64,000 bases of DNA from positions 11,347,186 through 11,411,185 of the forward strand of contig JARWIR010000013.1 in assembly GCA_029959085.1 (NCBI GenBank), written 5' to 3'. Under the pieces are notes generated by a model. The model did no database searches and was not told the DNA's origin. It saw only the letters and a list, made by a program, of their open reading frames with translations. Source of the stretch: Nemophila menziesii. Taxonomy: Eukaryota; Streptophyta; Magnoliopsida; Boraginales; Hydrophyllaceae. Below are positions 47,408 to 62,259 of this stretch, piece by piece (positions within the stretch are counted from its first letter, which is position 1; the number at the start of each line of letters is the position of its first letter). A program made the translations under genes and the position numbers.

Positions 47408-48090
47408 ATAATTGACCAAAAAATAGAAAAATAGAATCAACTGTTAACATATGCAAATGTATGGGGTGGAATTTTAATTAAATAGAAAAAAGTGTGTAGG
47501 CAAGTTGCTAGTTAATGCTCTTTCATACTAATCTCTTGAACTTGGCCAATAACATAAAGAGAGCATGTACGGTTATAATAACATTACGAAACTCATTATT
47601 TCTTGGTCAAAACATTATAACAAAATGTTGATACTTGAGTATGGAGTAATTTGAGTCTTTTTCTTTGAATCAAGAACTTATATTAAAAGACAAGAATTAC
47701 ACTAAATAAAGTCAAGATCTAACACGTCAGAGGAACGAGAAAGAAAAAAAGCTAATTGGAGAAGATCACCAACGACGTTACGGAAATCATAATAGTTTTG
47801 AATCATCTCATAATCCACCTTCAAATAAATATAAATAAAAGATAGAAAACAGAAAATAAAAACACAATAATTGTAACAATTACTCTGAATAACAAAAATA
47901 TCGACCACCAAGAGAAGTAACTCCATCAACTCACCTTAAGCAGAACCAATACGCTTTTCACCATGCCACGAGAAACCAGAACAAAAAAACCACAAACTAC
48001 CACCAACAAACATCAAATCCACAGGACTTGATTACTTGTTGATAAATACGTCTGACAAACTAGAAACTGATACCTGCATGAAGAGTAAAT

Positions 48091-48200
48091 GAATGGGGAA
48101 CTAGTCTGGGGTTAACTTACCTATTTAGACCTTGTCTTTTCTTCTAAAATATTCAAGGTTCGAACTTTGAATCTTAAGTGACTCTCCAATGTATTAAAAA
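48091..48200 (+). mobile_element. Short tRNA-related SINE-like repeat, copy 2
   Basis: It has CAAGGTTCGAACTTTGAATC (box B), GTGACTCTCCAATGTATTAA and an A-rich tail, parallel to copy 1. Box A is degenerate. Confidence 0.5.
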
Positions 48201-48504
48201 TAAAAGTGAACAAGCAAGAGTGGATACAAGTATTTTCCCTGATTAATGTACCTTTTACTCAAAGAGATAATGGAGGTTGAAGGTTTCAAATTTGAATTGC
48301 TTACCAATAATTATGATTTTGCACCGTGTGAATTTGAGAAAAGTAATAGAATGAAATGAAATTATCGTACAAACGTATCAAATTTAAAGAGAAGAAGAAG
48401 CCGACAATTTGACGGTATAATAGTAAACCTAAAATTCCTTTTTACCAAAATAGGCCTTTAATCATATTTTTTTTAGTTGGGCCTTTGAACTATTTGATTT
48501 GTGG

Positions 48505-49128
48505 ATTTGAAAAGTATACCACAGTCTCATACTCTGTTTTAATAAATGGAAATTACTACAACATTGAGAAGCCTTCTAGGGGAATAAGGCAGGGGGCCCA
48601 AATCACCCTTTCTATTATGCATCATATCTCAAACATGAAATGATTTGGTTAAAAATAGTATAAGTAATGGTATGGTGGAAGGGTTTGGTATAGGCAAACA
48701 TTGCCTTGTAACACACTTCTATTTGTTGATGATAGCATTTTCTTATAAAAAGCTACATATAATGATATATAAGCTTTCAACAACATAATGAATATTTTTT
48801 TAGTAATGCCACAGGTTTATATCTTAACAAGAACAAGTGTGGGGTTCTTTTAGCCTCAATACCCCTGGTTTAATAAAAAAACATAACGTCTGAAAGACTG
48901 AATATGAAAAGAGTCAATACTCTAGATTCTTACCTGGGTTTGCCTACTGAATGGAGTAGAAACAAATCCAAATACTTAGACTAGCTCACTAAAAGGATTT
49001 AAAAAAAATACAAAATTGGAAAGTTTCATTCCTATATGATAGGGGCAAGGAATACTAATTAAAGTTGTTATTCAAAGTCTACCAAATTATTTAATGTCTA
49101 CCTTTTTTATGCCTAAAAATATTTGCAA
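48505..49128 (+). pseudogene. LINE ORF2, part 1 (before Helitron B)
   Basis: 5'-truncated LINE reverse transcriptase. It shows VSYSVLINGNYYNIEKPSRG followed by IRQGAQITLSI (48520-48620), LFVDDSIFL (catalytic motif, about 48722-48748) and SLPNYLMSTFFMPKNIC (about 49078-49126). Several stops are present. It is cut at A49128 by Helitron B and resumes at T52942. Confidence 0.88.
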
Positions 49129-49556
49129 TCTATATTACATAACACAACTCACCTAATTTTCCCTATTTTCCCGCTTCCCCATTTAGCTAAAAAAATCCCC
49201 CAAATAGCTGCTTAACCTTCTCAAAACTTAAAGCTCCGTTTGGTCTGTAAAAGTTCTCAAAACATAAAACCTACTAAAATTTATCTCTTAACACTCGCCT
49301 CCATTGGAAAAAAAAAACAAATCTCTTCATACTCACCTTCTCACCTTTATACTCAAAGTCTCTCCATAAAATGTCGTATAGACTAAAGACAATTCTTCAG
49401 ATGAGCATGTAACATTTGATAAGTGAATACTGTAATATTATTTATCATGGTGTTACAACAATGAATTGTGGCATTCTCCTGAAGCGGGATCTTTCCCTGT
49501 AACAGTAATTGTCATCGTCAAGTAGATGAAGAAGCGTGATGTTTGAGACAAGCATA

Positions 49557-49846
49557 CATGTGAAGAGACCTGTTACAGGCGAATTATCGCAGCTGAATAT
49601 CAAAGGCTGTAAATATGGGTATTTTATCTTTTTAAATTTGTGATTTTGTTGCGATAAAAAGAAATAAACACATAATACACATTTACTTGCAGAATTAATG
49701 ATCCAGTGGCGGCTAAGCTACTTAGAAAGGCAGGTGAAACGCAGAGTTAGAAGCCACCTGGAAGATGAGAGCATAGGTGGGGTCGATGCATCCAAAATTA
49801 CAGAGCAAGATCTGAGAGATCAATTCTACGCACATGGAGTCGCTTA
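49557..49846 (+). pseudogene. Captured fragment: CCCH zinc finger/RRM splicing factor (RBM22/Cwc2-like)
   Basis: Two exon pieces with the intron retained: 49557-49618 reads VKRPVTGELSQLNIKG, and 49693-49846 reads INDPVAAKLLRKAGE, then after a frameshift EDESIGGVDASKITEQDL and RDQFYAHG. The second exon spans the linker and start of the RRM of plant proteins homologous to RBM22/Cwc2, which bind U6 and activate the spliceosome. The intron has GT..AG ends, so genomic DNA, not cDNA, was captured. A stop and frame changes make it non-coding. Confidence 0.8.
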
Positions 49847-49990
49847 AAATGGTGCCTCATCCAGGTTTGGCTCCTCCCTTTCTCTCTCAATGTGAATTTT
49901 ATGTATGCCAAACATCATTCTCTCCTATCTCACAGTTTTCTGCATCAATTTTTCTTTAAGATAATTTATACATGTTTCTTTACTTTCTCT

Positions 49991-50064
49991 ATCTGAAGTT
50001 AAATATTTAGTTTGGAACTCTCATCTTATCTGAAGTTAAATATTTAGTTTGGAACTCTCATCTT
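49991..50064 (+). repeat. Exact 37-bp tandem duplication
   Basis: ATCTGAAGTTAAATATTTAG plus TTTGGAACTCTCATCTT is repeated head to tail at 49991-50027 and 50028-50064, just before the start codon of the S28 fragment. Exact identity indicates a recent event. Confidence 0.93.
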
Positions 50065-50069
50065 CTAAA

Positions 50070-50405
50070 ATGGTGCAATTAAACCATATTTTTATTTCAA
50101 TTATGTTTTTCTTTATTTTTCTCATAGATTTTGTTTCCACAAACACGATTACCATTACGAAAATTTCAAAACAAAGAGTAGTAATTTCAAGCGATTACAA
50201 AGTTTTGTATTATAAACAGACTTTAGATCACTTCAATGATATCCCTTTGAAAAGTTCCTTCAGAAATTTGTTGTTAATTCCTAAATATTGGGGTGGAAAA
50301 AATAACAGTTCACCAATCTTTGCCTACTTTGGTGATGAGCAGGCCCTCTTTTTTTATAATAATGTTGGGATTATGTTTGATAATGCTCTCCAAGTCTTCA
50401 TATAA
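50070..50405 (+). pseudogene. Captured fragment: S28 serine carboxypeptidase (lysosomal Pro-X type), N-terminus
   Basis: From ATG 50070 it encodes a hydrophobic signal-peptide-like start (MVQLNHIFISIMFFFIFLID). It then has YYKQTLDHFN, a hallmark of the S28 family near the mature N-terminus, and KYWGGKNNSSPIFAYFGDEQ. The frame ends at TAA 50403-50405. Family members are about 500 residues, so only the first exon-sized part is present; the catalytic Ser, Asp and His are absent. It lies inside Helitron B between two unrelated captured fragments. Confidence 0.82.
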
Positions 50406-50639
50406 GTAATTATTCTTATCGTGATCATATATATTTATAAATTTATGATTTTTTTGCAATATGCAATATGCTGGAAAAGGTATTTCATCTTTAATCTTCC
50501 ACTTTATTGGCTTCTGACATTAGAATAATCTCGAAATGACTAATAAATATTTCATAGCTAATTGAAAAGTCTGATTATGTGTTTACAGATCTTAACTCTA
50601 GAATAATTGATACATATTCTTCACCAGTCTTCTCTAGCA

Positions 50640-50940
50640 AGTGTTAAGATTTGAATTAATTCCTTTTCCAGGTTGCGCCTGTATGTGGTGGGACATCAAT
50701 TGATTTAGTTGACACGAAAAGGTACAAATTAGCAAGAAATACTCCGTGAGATTCTATTTGTTGCGTAAATTTGGGAATTATCTGTTGCGATTTCAGGTGT
50801 TTTTCATTTTCACCATGTGCAACACTTCACATTTTGTGATTTCATACAACTGTTAGATGAGTTGGTCACTTACCAATGGCCTGTCGGACCTGGAAGCAGA
50901 GCATTGAACAGCTATTTGGACATTTCATAATTTTATAAAC
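50640..50940 (+). other. Unassigned exon-like pieces in Helitron B
   Basis: After an acceptor-like TTTTCCAG, 50672-50740 reads VAPVCGGTSIDLVDTKRYKL, and 50838-50932 reads FIQLLDELVTYQWPVGPGSR to a stop. Composition is exon-like, but I do not recognise either. They may be a fourth captured gene. Confidence 0.35.
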
Positions 50941-50988
50941 TATTGTCTTGGTAGATTCGTAGATTTAGGGTTTGTTTTGTAATATCAA

Positions 50989-51467
50989 GTAGTTAAGGGG
51001 CTTGGAGAAACTTTAGTCGGAGCATATCCTGGTCGTGCGATGAGTTTTATTTGCAAGAAAAACAATCTCAAGTCTGTTGAGGTTTGGGTTACCCAAGCAA
51101 GCCCATTGGGATTTTTTAACCCAGTCTATAATATTCCGATCTGATTCGAATTGTGAAGATCTTGAAGGTTATGCTGGTGTAGGACTTTATGATAGGTATG
51201 GATGGATATAATATGATATAATATGGACGGATTTAACCTTTTTGTTTTGTATATGCATGTGTAGTGCCAATATATAAAGAGGAGAAAGTGATATTGGATT
51301 ACTCATCTGATCCGTTAATTATAGACAATAATTTTTGTGAATCGATAGTGTCTAAAATTGCTAAAGTGGGAAATGCAATAGAGGAGTTGTATGGGTCTGC
51401 ACAGGATATCGAAGGTGTGGTTAAAGATGGAAAAATCTATGTTGTTCAGACAAGACCTCAGATGTGA
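50989..51467 (+). pseudogene. Captured fragment: alpha-glucan water dikinase (GWD), C-terminal end
   Basis: The last two exons of a GWD-type gene, with intron. 50989-51195 reads VVKGLGETLVGAYPGRAMSF, then LGYPSKPIG, two stops and a shift, and RSDSNCEDLEGYAG. 51264-51467 reads VPIYKEEKVILDYSSDPLII and IEELYGSAQDIEGVVKDGKI up to YVVQTRPQM and the natural TGA. GWD phosphorylates starch in plastids, and this is its ATP-binding domain. The conserved Gly after SDSN is Cys here. The phosphohistidine domain and the rest are missing. Confidence 0.9.
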
Positions 51468-52109
51468 GTATAACTTTTTAAGATGTCTTATATAAAAAAT
51501 GAGTAGTTTAAATGAGACATTTGGTGAGAATAAGTAAAAGGGAGTTTTAGTAGCAATAAAGACTCCATAATTTCTGAGTAAACAAACAATGAATTTCACT
51601 TTGCAACTTTGTTTATATAAAAAACTATGTATATAACGATTTTACCATTTTGTGTATTGATACAATTTGGTGGCTATGGCAAATTGATGGATGGTTAACT
51701 ACTAATTCCGACACATCACATAACCCAAAATTAGGGTCGTTGTGTATATATGTGTATGTATATATCTATATAAAATTTGGGGCCTATTCTCACTAAAAAA
51801 AATTGGTTAATTTGGGTTTCTTTAGCTTAAAGACTTTTAAGTCAACACTTTAAGACATTCAAGCCCCTAACTCGGCAATAGATACTAATAGCAATAAGAA
51901 GATTTCGATTGAAACAAAGCAATAAGAAGCTATGACTTTCTAGGGGGAGGAGAGCATTCTTGGCATTTCAAGTTATTTTCATATAACACGAGAATGAATT
52001 AATGCTTAGATAGATACCTCGACTCCTCTCTTAACATTGTAGTATTGATTAAATTTTAATGGGCATGTTTAGAAATATGATCGGATTGCGATGAATGATT
52101 AATAGGACA

Positions 52110-52680
52110 CAAGCCGTGCAATAAATCGTGCTGCATTTTTGTGATAAAATCCACAACTCATGAATGTCGTAAGTGAACACATCTTATACACAATACTTAG
52201 TTCGACAGTGTATATTTTATTAGTAATATACTCTTGCATTTATTTGTAGGTACAATTTCTTCGTACAAAAAATATGATTGTAACATTAAGGGACGAGGAG
52301 AAATTACATCGCATAAGATATTCACAAGTAAAATATTTAAAACTCTTATTTATAATTTTTTTTCTAATACAAGTACGTTGTCTTCCAATAATAGTTAAAT
52401 TTAATTATATTGGTAGTATTGGAAGAAAATCATGCATGATGACTGGATAAAAGAAACACACTTGGCTAGATGGAGTCTCACTTACATGGTAAAAATTCAC
52501 ATAAATTTAACACTAATGTGTATCATATTTAAATTATAAACTACTTTTCTATACTTTTCAAATGAACAGGTTGTCGTTCAGGTTCCTCACATTGGACGAC
52601 ATGTGTATGTTGACACGACATTTTGTAGAGTTATGAGACCGCAGATTAAAAACTCAATTTTATACGATCCACACATTTCG
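52110..52680 (+). pseudogene. Conserved Helitron-borne four-exon reading frame of unknown function, copy B
   Basis: Exons at about 52110-52168, 52250-52327, 52417-52488 and 52570-52680. The last three are open in phase 0: RTKNMIVTLRDEEKLHRI, WKKIMHDDWIKETHLARWSL, VVVQVPHIGRHVYVDTT. Donors GTAAGT, GTAAAA and GTAAAA and the acceptors are intact; the first exon has a stop and is less well preserved. Copy A (16986-17566) has the same exon limits, and many differences between copies are conservative or silent, as expected of a once-translated gene. The function is unknown. Confidence 0.6.
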
Positions 52681-52912
52681 ATTTATGTTTTAGTTTTTTT
52701 TGTATTTAAACTTATTTATTAGTTGTTTGATAAATTATACACATATTATGGTTTATTTAGATTTTATAACCAATTTTTTTATATCGTTTTTGTATACACT
52801 CTATCTATAATTTTAGATTTTACATATTTAAAAATAAATAACCATTCTACCTTTTAAGCATTTGCTATGTAAAAACAGAAAATAAACAATTAATTGAAAT
52901 TTTATTTTTTTG

Positions 52913-52941
52913 GAGTGTCTCCAGGCACGGGCTATACCTAG
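52913..52941 (+). other. Helitron B 3' terminus (hairpin)
   Basis: Stem GTGTC/GGCAC (one G-T pair) around TCCA, then GGGCTATACCTAG and host T. It is the same family terminus as at 16742-16774. Confidence 0.88.
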
Positions 52942-54720
<1,779 letters not shown>

Positions 54721-55496
54721 TTCATTGTTTGATGACTGAAGTTGTTCTCCTTTCTTCCAATTAGCACGCTTTTTGTACCTCGATTCAGTTCCTGAGAACA
54801 TCAGGTGATTATAACTTGCCTTATTTTAGCTATATCATAACCGTTTGAAATAAAGAACCTCTATTTGTAAATATTTTTTGAGAAATTACTTTAACTTGTT
54901 AGACATATGATCATATACTAGAAAATTCCCGAACTAAAAAATTATGTATATCAGAAGAGATTTTAAGGGGTTGACTAATGCTCATTAAATGCATTAGACA
55001 AAATTTTGATTTTATTAGCTAGAACATTACTACTGGATTCATATAATTTCTTTAACTAAAATAGGTAGGAAAAGAGTATTAGGTTAGATGTTTTAATTGT
55101 ATTTTTCATTTCCTTGTCAAAAAAAAAAAAAAAAGGTTAAACATGTGATCATACGCCGTGACACATAGCTAATGTTAAACGAGACACGACTAGTTCCGAA
55201 CTTCTAGAGTAGCATAATTAAATACGCTTTTATTCTTATTATATATGACATGAATTAAATCATTAAGTTTTCCATAGTTCTTCGACCATCAACACAGCTG
55301 TTATAGCTCAGCTTCTGGTTAGTTTGTCAAACAAGTTTCAAGTCACAGAAGCTTCAGCTCTTGTAAATTGACTTTAGATAATAAATAAATACTATATTGT
55401 ATTCGAATAAACGTTTTATTTTTATCCATTCATACCTTGGAGAAGTTGTCTTTGTGACTCCAAATTTTGTGCTTTTGCTTTTCTTATTTTTCAAAT
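54721..55496. other. LINE 3' flank and AT-rich sequence
   Basis: GTTAGACATATGATCATA (about 54898) recurs as GTTAAACATGTGATCATA (about 55136) right after a CCTTGTCA plus poly(A) tail. This suggests a roughly 220-bp poly(A)-tailed insertion with a diverged TSD (about 54916-55134). Nothing else is supported. Confidence 0.4.
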
Positions 55497-57066
<1,570 letters not shown>

Positions 57067-57129
57067 AGTAAATGAAACACAAAATATAACAATTACATTT
57101 GATCAAAATTATTACTCTAACAAAGTGTT

Positions 57130-59610
57130 AAATAGTCTTGCTCCTCTTAGATCCGCCTTATACATAGATAGATGAATGCTCAAATATGAAAGATTGGGTG
57201 AATTTTGTTTTGCTTGTAAGTTAATAGATCACACTGAAGATGAATGTAACGACAAAAAAACTCAAAAGACGTCTTGATAAATGGATGCACGAAATTAAAT
57301 AGGAATTCGGGAAGAACTTATTGCACCGACGCCATTTGTTTTCGCAGCCATGGAGGATGAAGCCAACGCCATTAACTATGTTGCGCCAAAAAAACAAGTT
57401 ACCCTACTTGACTCAGTGAGAGAAAGAAGAAATCTCGACTCAGTACTATCAAGAAGGACAATGGTAAAGATGAAAACAAAAACACAAAATACAAAAATGG
57501 TCTTAGGTGAAGGACATGGGCAAGGTAGTGGGAGATCTAGTGGATTTTGAAACCGTTAGTAATCCAAAATAAATAAATAAATTGTAAGTTTATGAAGTTA
57601 AATGAAAATGCTAAGGTGGTGGAATGCCTCTCTCCTAATCACATGTGGTCTGACTTTAAAACCAGTCAAACAATTAAGGCTTTAGACGTGTCATTTGGCT
57701 CAATAAAAAAAGAAGACCTCGTAGAAGCTTTCTCAGCATAGAATAAAATCGGGGTGCATGTTTATAAACCTAATATCACCGCTACTCATACTTTATCTTT
57801 TCCCCATAATATCTTCAGAACAAATCCCTAACCCAAACCTAACCCCGATAAACGAAACAACACTACTTAGTCGTAGAATCTCCACCACTAATAAGCTAAG
57901 ACAACTCAATCGGTCTACGAGGAAATCGCAAAATAAAATCCTTAGCAAAAAAGCTAAGATGGATGTAATATGGAGATCTAGATAGACTTCATCGATGGGT
58001 AAATGCAATCTTGAGGTACCTATTGAACACGAGTCGGAGGATAAGGCAAAATCGGATGCTATGATTACTTCTGAAGGGTCTTGCGGGGTTGAACCAAATC
58101 AACCCAAAGTGGTCAATGACACAACTCAGTTGGAACTGTTAAGGTCTTGGCAACGCTTTGATAGTTCTAACCCTAAAAGATATTGTGTTACAGTATCATC
58201 CGAAGTAATTTTTCTTACTGAAACAGTAAATTCTTCGAATGTGTAAATCGCATTGCATCTGAATTAAAATATGAAGTGAGCTGCATTATTGACCCTACTG
58301 ATTCTAAAGATGGGCTGGCCTTATATAAAAATCCAAAAAATGATATAGAAGTGTTGGAATCTACTGAATTTTATATCCATTGTCTAATATATGATGATGA
58401 TAAAAACAAGTACTGCACTACATTTGCATATATTCCATCCCATGATAACATGAAAGATGATGTATTGAATGTTATTAGAGACTGTAAAAAATATCACCCT
58501 AAATTACCATGGAACATTATAGGTGACTTTAATATGTATAGATTTTCTTATAAAAAATTGGGTGTTTGGGCCCAATAAACCAATATGAATAGACTTAGCA
58601 AATGGCTCACTAAACTTAAAATGTCTAATCTACATTCTAAAGGTTGTAAATTTACTTGGTCTACTAAAAGACAACATGTTGAGTTGATTAAAAAGTATTA
58701 GATAGGTGTTGTATCAATTTAGAACAGGAAATATTTCCCAGACTCTTGGCTGGATATACTTCCCCAGTAAGTTCTGACCATTCTATGCTTGTTAATATCA
58801 GTAATATTAAAAAATTCCTTTGTTGAAAAGATTTATTTTTTGTAAAACTTGGTTGGATAACAATAATTGTATTGATCTCATTACTAAGAGCTGGTTAGAA
58901 ATGTCTTCCCTTAGGGGTAAAGGGATCAATAATATTTAGTAAAATAATTAATTTTATTACTGAGAAAATTACTATTTAGGCAAAAAAACTGGCTTAAAAA
59001 TCTTCTTAAAAAGGATAAAGCTTCTTTACAGAATATAATCAACTCAAACTCTCCCGTTGATTGGGATGAGTATAACCTGATTGTTAAAAGAATGGAACAA
59101 AGATAGAATTATGAAGAAAATTATTGGAACATAAAAACTAGAATAAAGTGGCTTACTCTAGGTGATGGAAACACTGTTTATTTTCATTCTATAGCTAAAA
59201 CAAGAAGAAAAAAGAACAAAATTACATGTACACTTACTGAAAATGATACTTGGATGGAAAAATAGTGTGATATGGAAAATGAAATAAAAAACTATTTTAA
59301 TTCCATTTTTAGCACTGAAGGTCATAAGGACTACTCCCATGTTATTGCCACTCTTAATACGTGTATTTATGATAATATGAGTTTTACTCTTACTAGACTC
59401 GTAAGTATGGTTGGGATAAAGAATTCACTTTGGGAGATAGGTAATGACAGGGCACCAGGCCCTGATGGTTACCCAGTCTACTTTTACAAAAAATATTGGG
59501 ACCTCTTAAAATTTGATATCTTGAGATGTATTTCTGATTTTTTTTTGGAATAAGAGTAGCCTTTATGAGATTACCAAGACCCTTATAACATTAATCCCCG
59601 AGGTTAAAAA
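57130..59610 (+). pseudogene. LINE: ORF1 tail, endonuclease and start of reverse transcriptase
   Basis: Plus-strand LINE, decayed. The ORF1 zinc-knuckle end is LKYERLGEFCFACKLIDHTE (57190-57250). The apurinic-type endonuclease is marked by LPWNIIGDFNMYRF (58500-58545) and NLHSKGCKFTWSTKRQHVE. The connector is IKTRIKWLTLGDGNTVYFHS (59128-59190), and the start of the reverse transcriptase is IGNDRAPGPDGYPVYFYKKY (59436-59500). It breaks off near LITLIPEV at about 59610, before the catalytic core. Frequent stops. Confidence 0.85.
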
Positions 59611-59810
59611 AACCAGCTAAATTTGTGTATGACTAGCACGTGATCAACTAACGGCGATTTTTTACGGTTTCTGTTAACAGTGGGTAAGTAGTCACAGAAA
59701 CAAATATTAGGGAGTAACCAATATCAAAAGATATTATGGTGAGTAAGTTGTCAATCGGCCCATATTATAGAGAATATTTTATGTATTTACTCAGAAGAAA
59801 AAGTGGTGTG

Positions 59811-60020
59811 ACGCAAATCAGGGAAATGCTTCCATGCAATAAAACGGCGGTCGTCATTGAAAACATGGTATTTACTTTATCATTTTATGGGTTTATAATT
59901 ACAATAAACTTTTCCAGGGTTTTCTAAAGTTTACAGGCATATCATAAAATAATAAAGTAAATACCATGTTTTTAATGACGGCCGCCGTTTTGTTGCATGG
60001 AAGCATTTCCACGCAAATCA
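59811..60020. mobile_element. Hairpin MITE (MULE-type), 190 bp, with 9-10 bp TSD
   Basis: ACGCAAATCA lies directly outside both ends (59811-59820 and 60011-60020). The element (59821-60010) is almost entirely two inverted arms of about 68 bp: 59822-59889 and 59943-60010 (GGAAATGCTTCCATGCAA, AACATGGTATTTACTTTAT). The central spacer is 53 bp. The TSD length suggests a Mutator-type element. Confidence 0.88.
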
Positions 60021-61445
60021 TCCCCTTAGAGTTTCTTTTACTTTCGGAAGAGTGTTTTGTTCAGTTGCTTAAAATGCTTACGCAGATGAAATGGTACCAT
60101 TTATCACAATATCAAAAGGACGGTGTTAATTTCTAGCTAGGACCATCATTCCTATCTATATAACTTATTTACATGTCTATCTTTCTATATCTATAATGCA
60201 ATTCGTGAACATAGCTGCATATGACAAACTTTTATTTTGTTTTACTTAACTTTTATTATGCAAAATGGCCCACTCTTCCTATATATGATTCAGGTCTGCC
60301 CGGAGGATAGATTGGAGAAACGACCACTTCGAATACTTGGTTTTTTGATGTTTTTAAGAGCCTCAAATTAATTAGATATATAATATGTGTATATTCTCTA
60401 ATTTAAATAATTAAACTATAATAAAAATGTTAGCTTAGCAGTAATAAATTATGTTTATTTAAAATAAAATTTGGAGTTCAAAACACCTTAATAATGATAT
60501 ATTCCACTATCCGGTATTTGTTATTTAGCCTTGAATATGGTATAAAAACACCGTCAACTAAGTATATAAAAAGGTCGAATATAGTCTCCAAATAATAGTT
60601 TAGTGGTAAATTTATGTGAAAAATACAATATAATATTAAATTCGATACATATGACTTGTCTCACGTAAAATAAAAGGGACTAAGTATTTTTATTTTGTCA
60701 AACAATAATATATATAGATAAATAATAAAGTGGTTACATGTTACAATTATCCGATCACCTGAAAGGCTAAATCATGATGCAAAAGAAGAGATAACAGGGA
60801 AGGAGAGTAACAACTCCAGTTACAAAATATTGTGCTTAAAAACATATATTTGACGACCTAATCAGCCACACGGTTGCATTTGTATGATACAAATGAAAAT
60901 GTTAGGTTACATTGTTCTACAATTCCAAAAATAGACTTAACAATATTATACCAGGCGAATTTAATAAAAAAACGTTCTTGAAATTAAAAGTTTCATAAGA
61001 GACTCGTAATCATTCTTTAATATAACAATCTCTTTATAATGTCTTTTAGTAACTTCATAGTACCACAAAACTCCTTGAACTTCACTTCAATTTTTCTAAA
61101 ATTCTTTTTTCACCGATTCTCCTTTAAAATCCTTGACAACAAATACATATTAGAATTGTTCATTTTAATATGTATTTTAAACACTATCACTGATTCCGAC
61201 ATTGACCCTATTATTAGACACTCTAGTGACCTAATATATATATTGTCTTTCTCATCTCTTTCATGTTCTTCTTCCTTATCTTTCTTCGTTTGTCATGACT
61301 GACCGATACTAATTTGTTTTTATTAGTCAACAAAAATTGAAGTCTATGTTATCGGGAATCGGAGGTTTATAACATTAAAAAGTGGTATATATTACTTAAA
61401 AATGGATAAAAATAGAATACATGGAACGTGTACTCTAAACAACTG
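60021..61445. other. AT-rich intergenic sequence
   Basis: No gene or defined repeat supported; frames are short and low-complexity. Confidence 0.5.
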
Positions 61446-61447
61446 TA

Positions 61448-61724
61448 CTCCCTTCCGTCCATCAATGTTTGTCCCTTCCGTCCATCAATGTTTGTCATAA
61501 TTTCTAAAAATAGATGTCCACAAAAGGTTGTCCATTTAAGATACCAATGAATTTTTTTACACTTTCTACCAATTCTATCCTTTTTAATATTCATAAACTT
61601 ATCATCATTAAATGCATTTATTTAGTTTGTTGAGGGTAGTTTAGTAAAAATAAGAAAAAATAATGGTTTTTTTAATTTGTGTGAATAGAAAAGTATGACG
61701 AACATGGATGAGCGGAGAAAGTTC
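61448..61724. mobile_element. Stowaway-like MITE
   Basis: The left end CTCCCTTCCGTCCATCAATG and the reverse complement of the right end (GAACTTTCTCCGCTCATCCA, then TGTTCGTCATACTTTTC) are inverted relatives, with TA on both sides (61446-61447 and 61725-61726). CTCCCTCCGTCC-type ends with TA TSD are typical of Stowaway. The left end has an extra tandem 23-bp copy (CCCTTCCGTCCATCAATGTT at 61450 and 61473). Confidence 0.65.
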
Positions 61725-62259
61725 TAATATAAAAGGGTTTATATTACTTGAAAAACGATCCTATGCTATTGAAAATTTAGTCCTCATATGAACCACTAAC
61801 AGTTAGATCCAAATCAATATTCATCCCATTAAAATCAACGATATCACTCCACACGTTGCGAAAAACTAAGTTTCCATTTTTGTTTAAACTGTTAAGTAAA
61901 CCTGACCTATGGATCTCTTCTCACAAATTCGACCGTCCAAATCTTAATATGTCACAACTAGTAGATAAATAGATTTTAAAAGTGAAAGTTATAATGTTCA
62001 ATTATTGAAAGCAAGTTTAATTCTTTCATTCATAACGTTTATAGATTTATTCTCCCGTAAGTGAATTTTTTTCCATTTAATCTTTGAAACGAATTATGTT
62101 TTCCTCCAGACATGTTAGAGCTCGGTAGGCAAAGATGTGTGAGACATGGTCCAGGAGGTTTCTTTTGAGGTATACTTGCTCATTGACTCAATGTCACCTT
62201 CATACATTTTGTACCTAAAGTGGCAGACCCATAAATAGTTAGTAAATTTTGACTAAATA
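61725..62259. other. AT-rich intergenic sequence
   Basis: Nothing identifiable. Confidence 0.45.

Larger units (their letters stand above)
46201..48504. other. AT-rich intergenic sequence with two SINE-like repeats
   Basis: No gene is supported. Apart from the two related tRNA-like repeats annotated separately, it is low-complexity AT DNA. Confidence 0.5.
49129..52941 (+). mobile_element. Helitron copy B with captured gene fragments, inserted in a LINE
   Basis: It starts TCTATATTACATAAC at 49129 and ends in hairpin GTGTCTCCAGGCAC, then GGGCTATACCTAG, at 52941. Flanking bases are A (49128) and T (52942), with no TSD, exactly as Helitrons insert. Joining the flanks puts the LINE back into one frame, and the spacing from the KNIC motif to the FWWG region then equals that of the separate LINE at 38140-38190. 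It carries fragments of an RBM22/CCCH-type RNA-binding protein, an S28 peptidase and alpha-glucan water dikinase, all on the Helitron plus strand, plus the conserved four-exon frame. No helicase remains, so it is non-autonomous. Confidence 0.88.
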
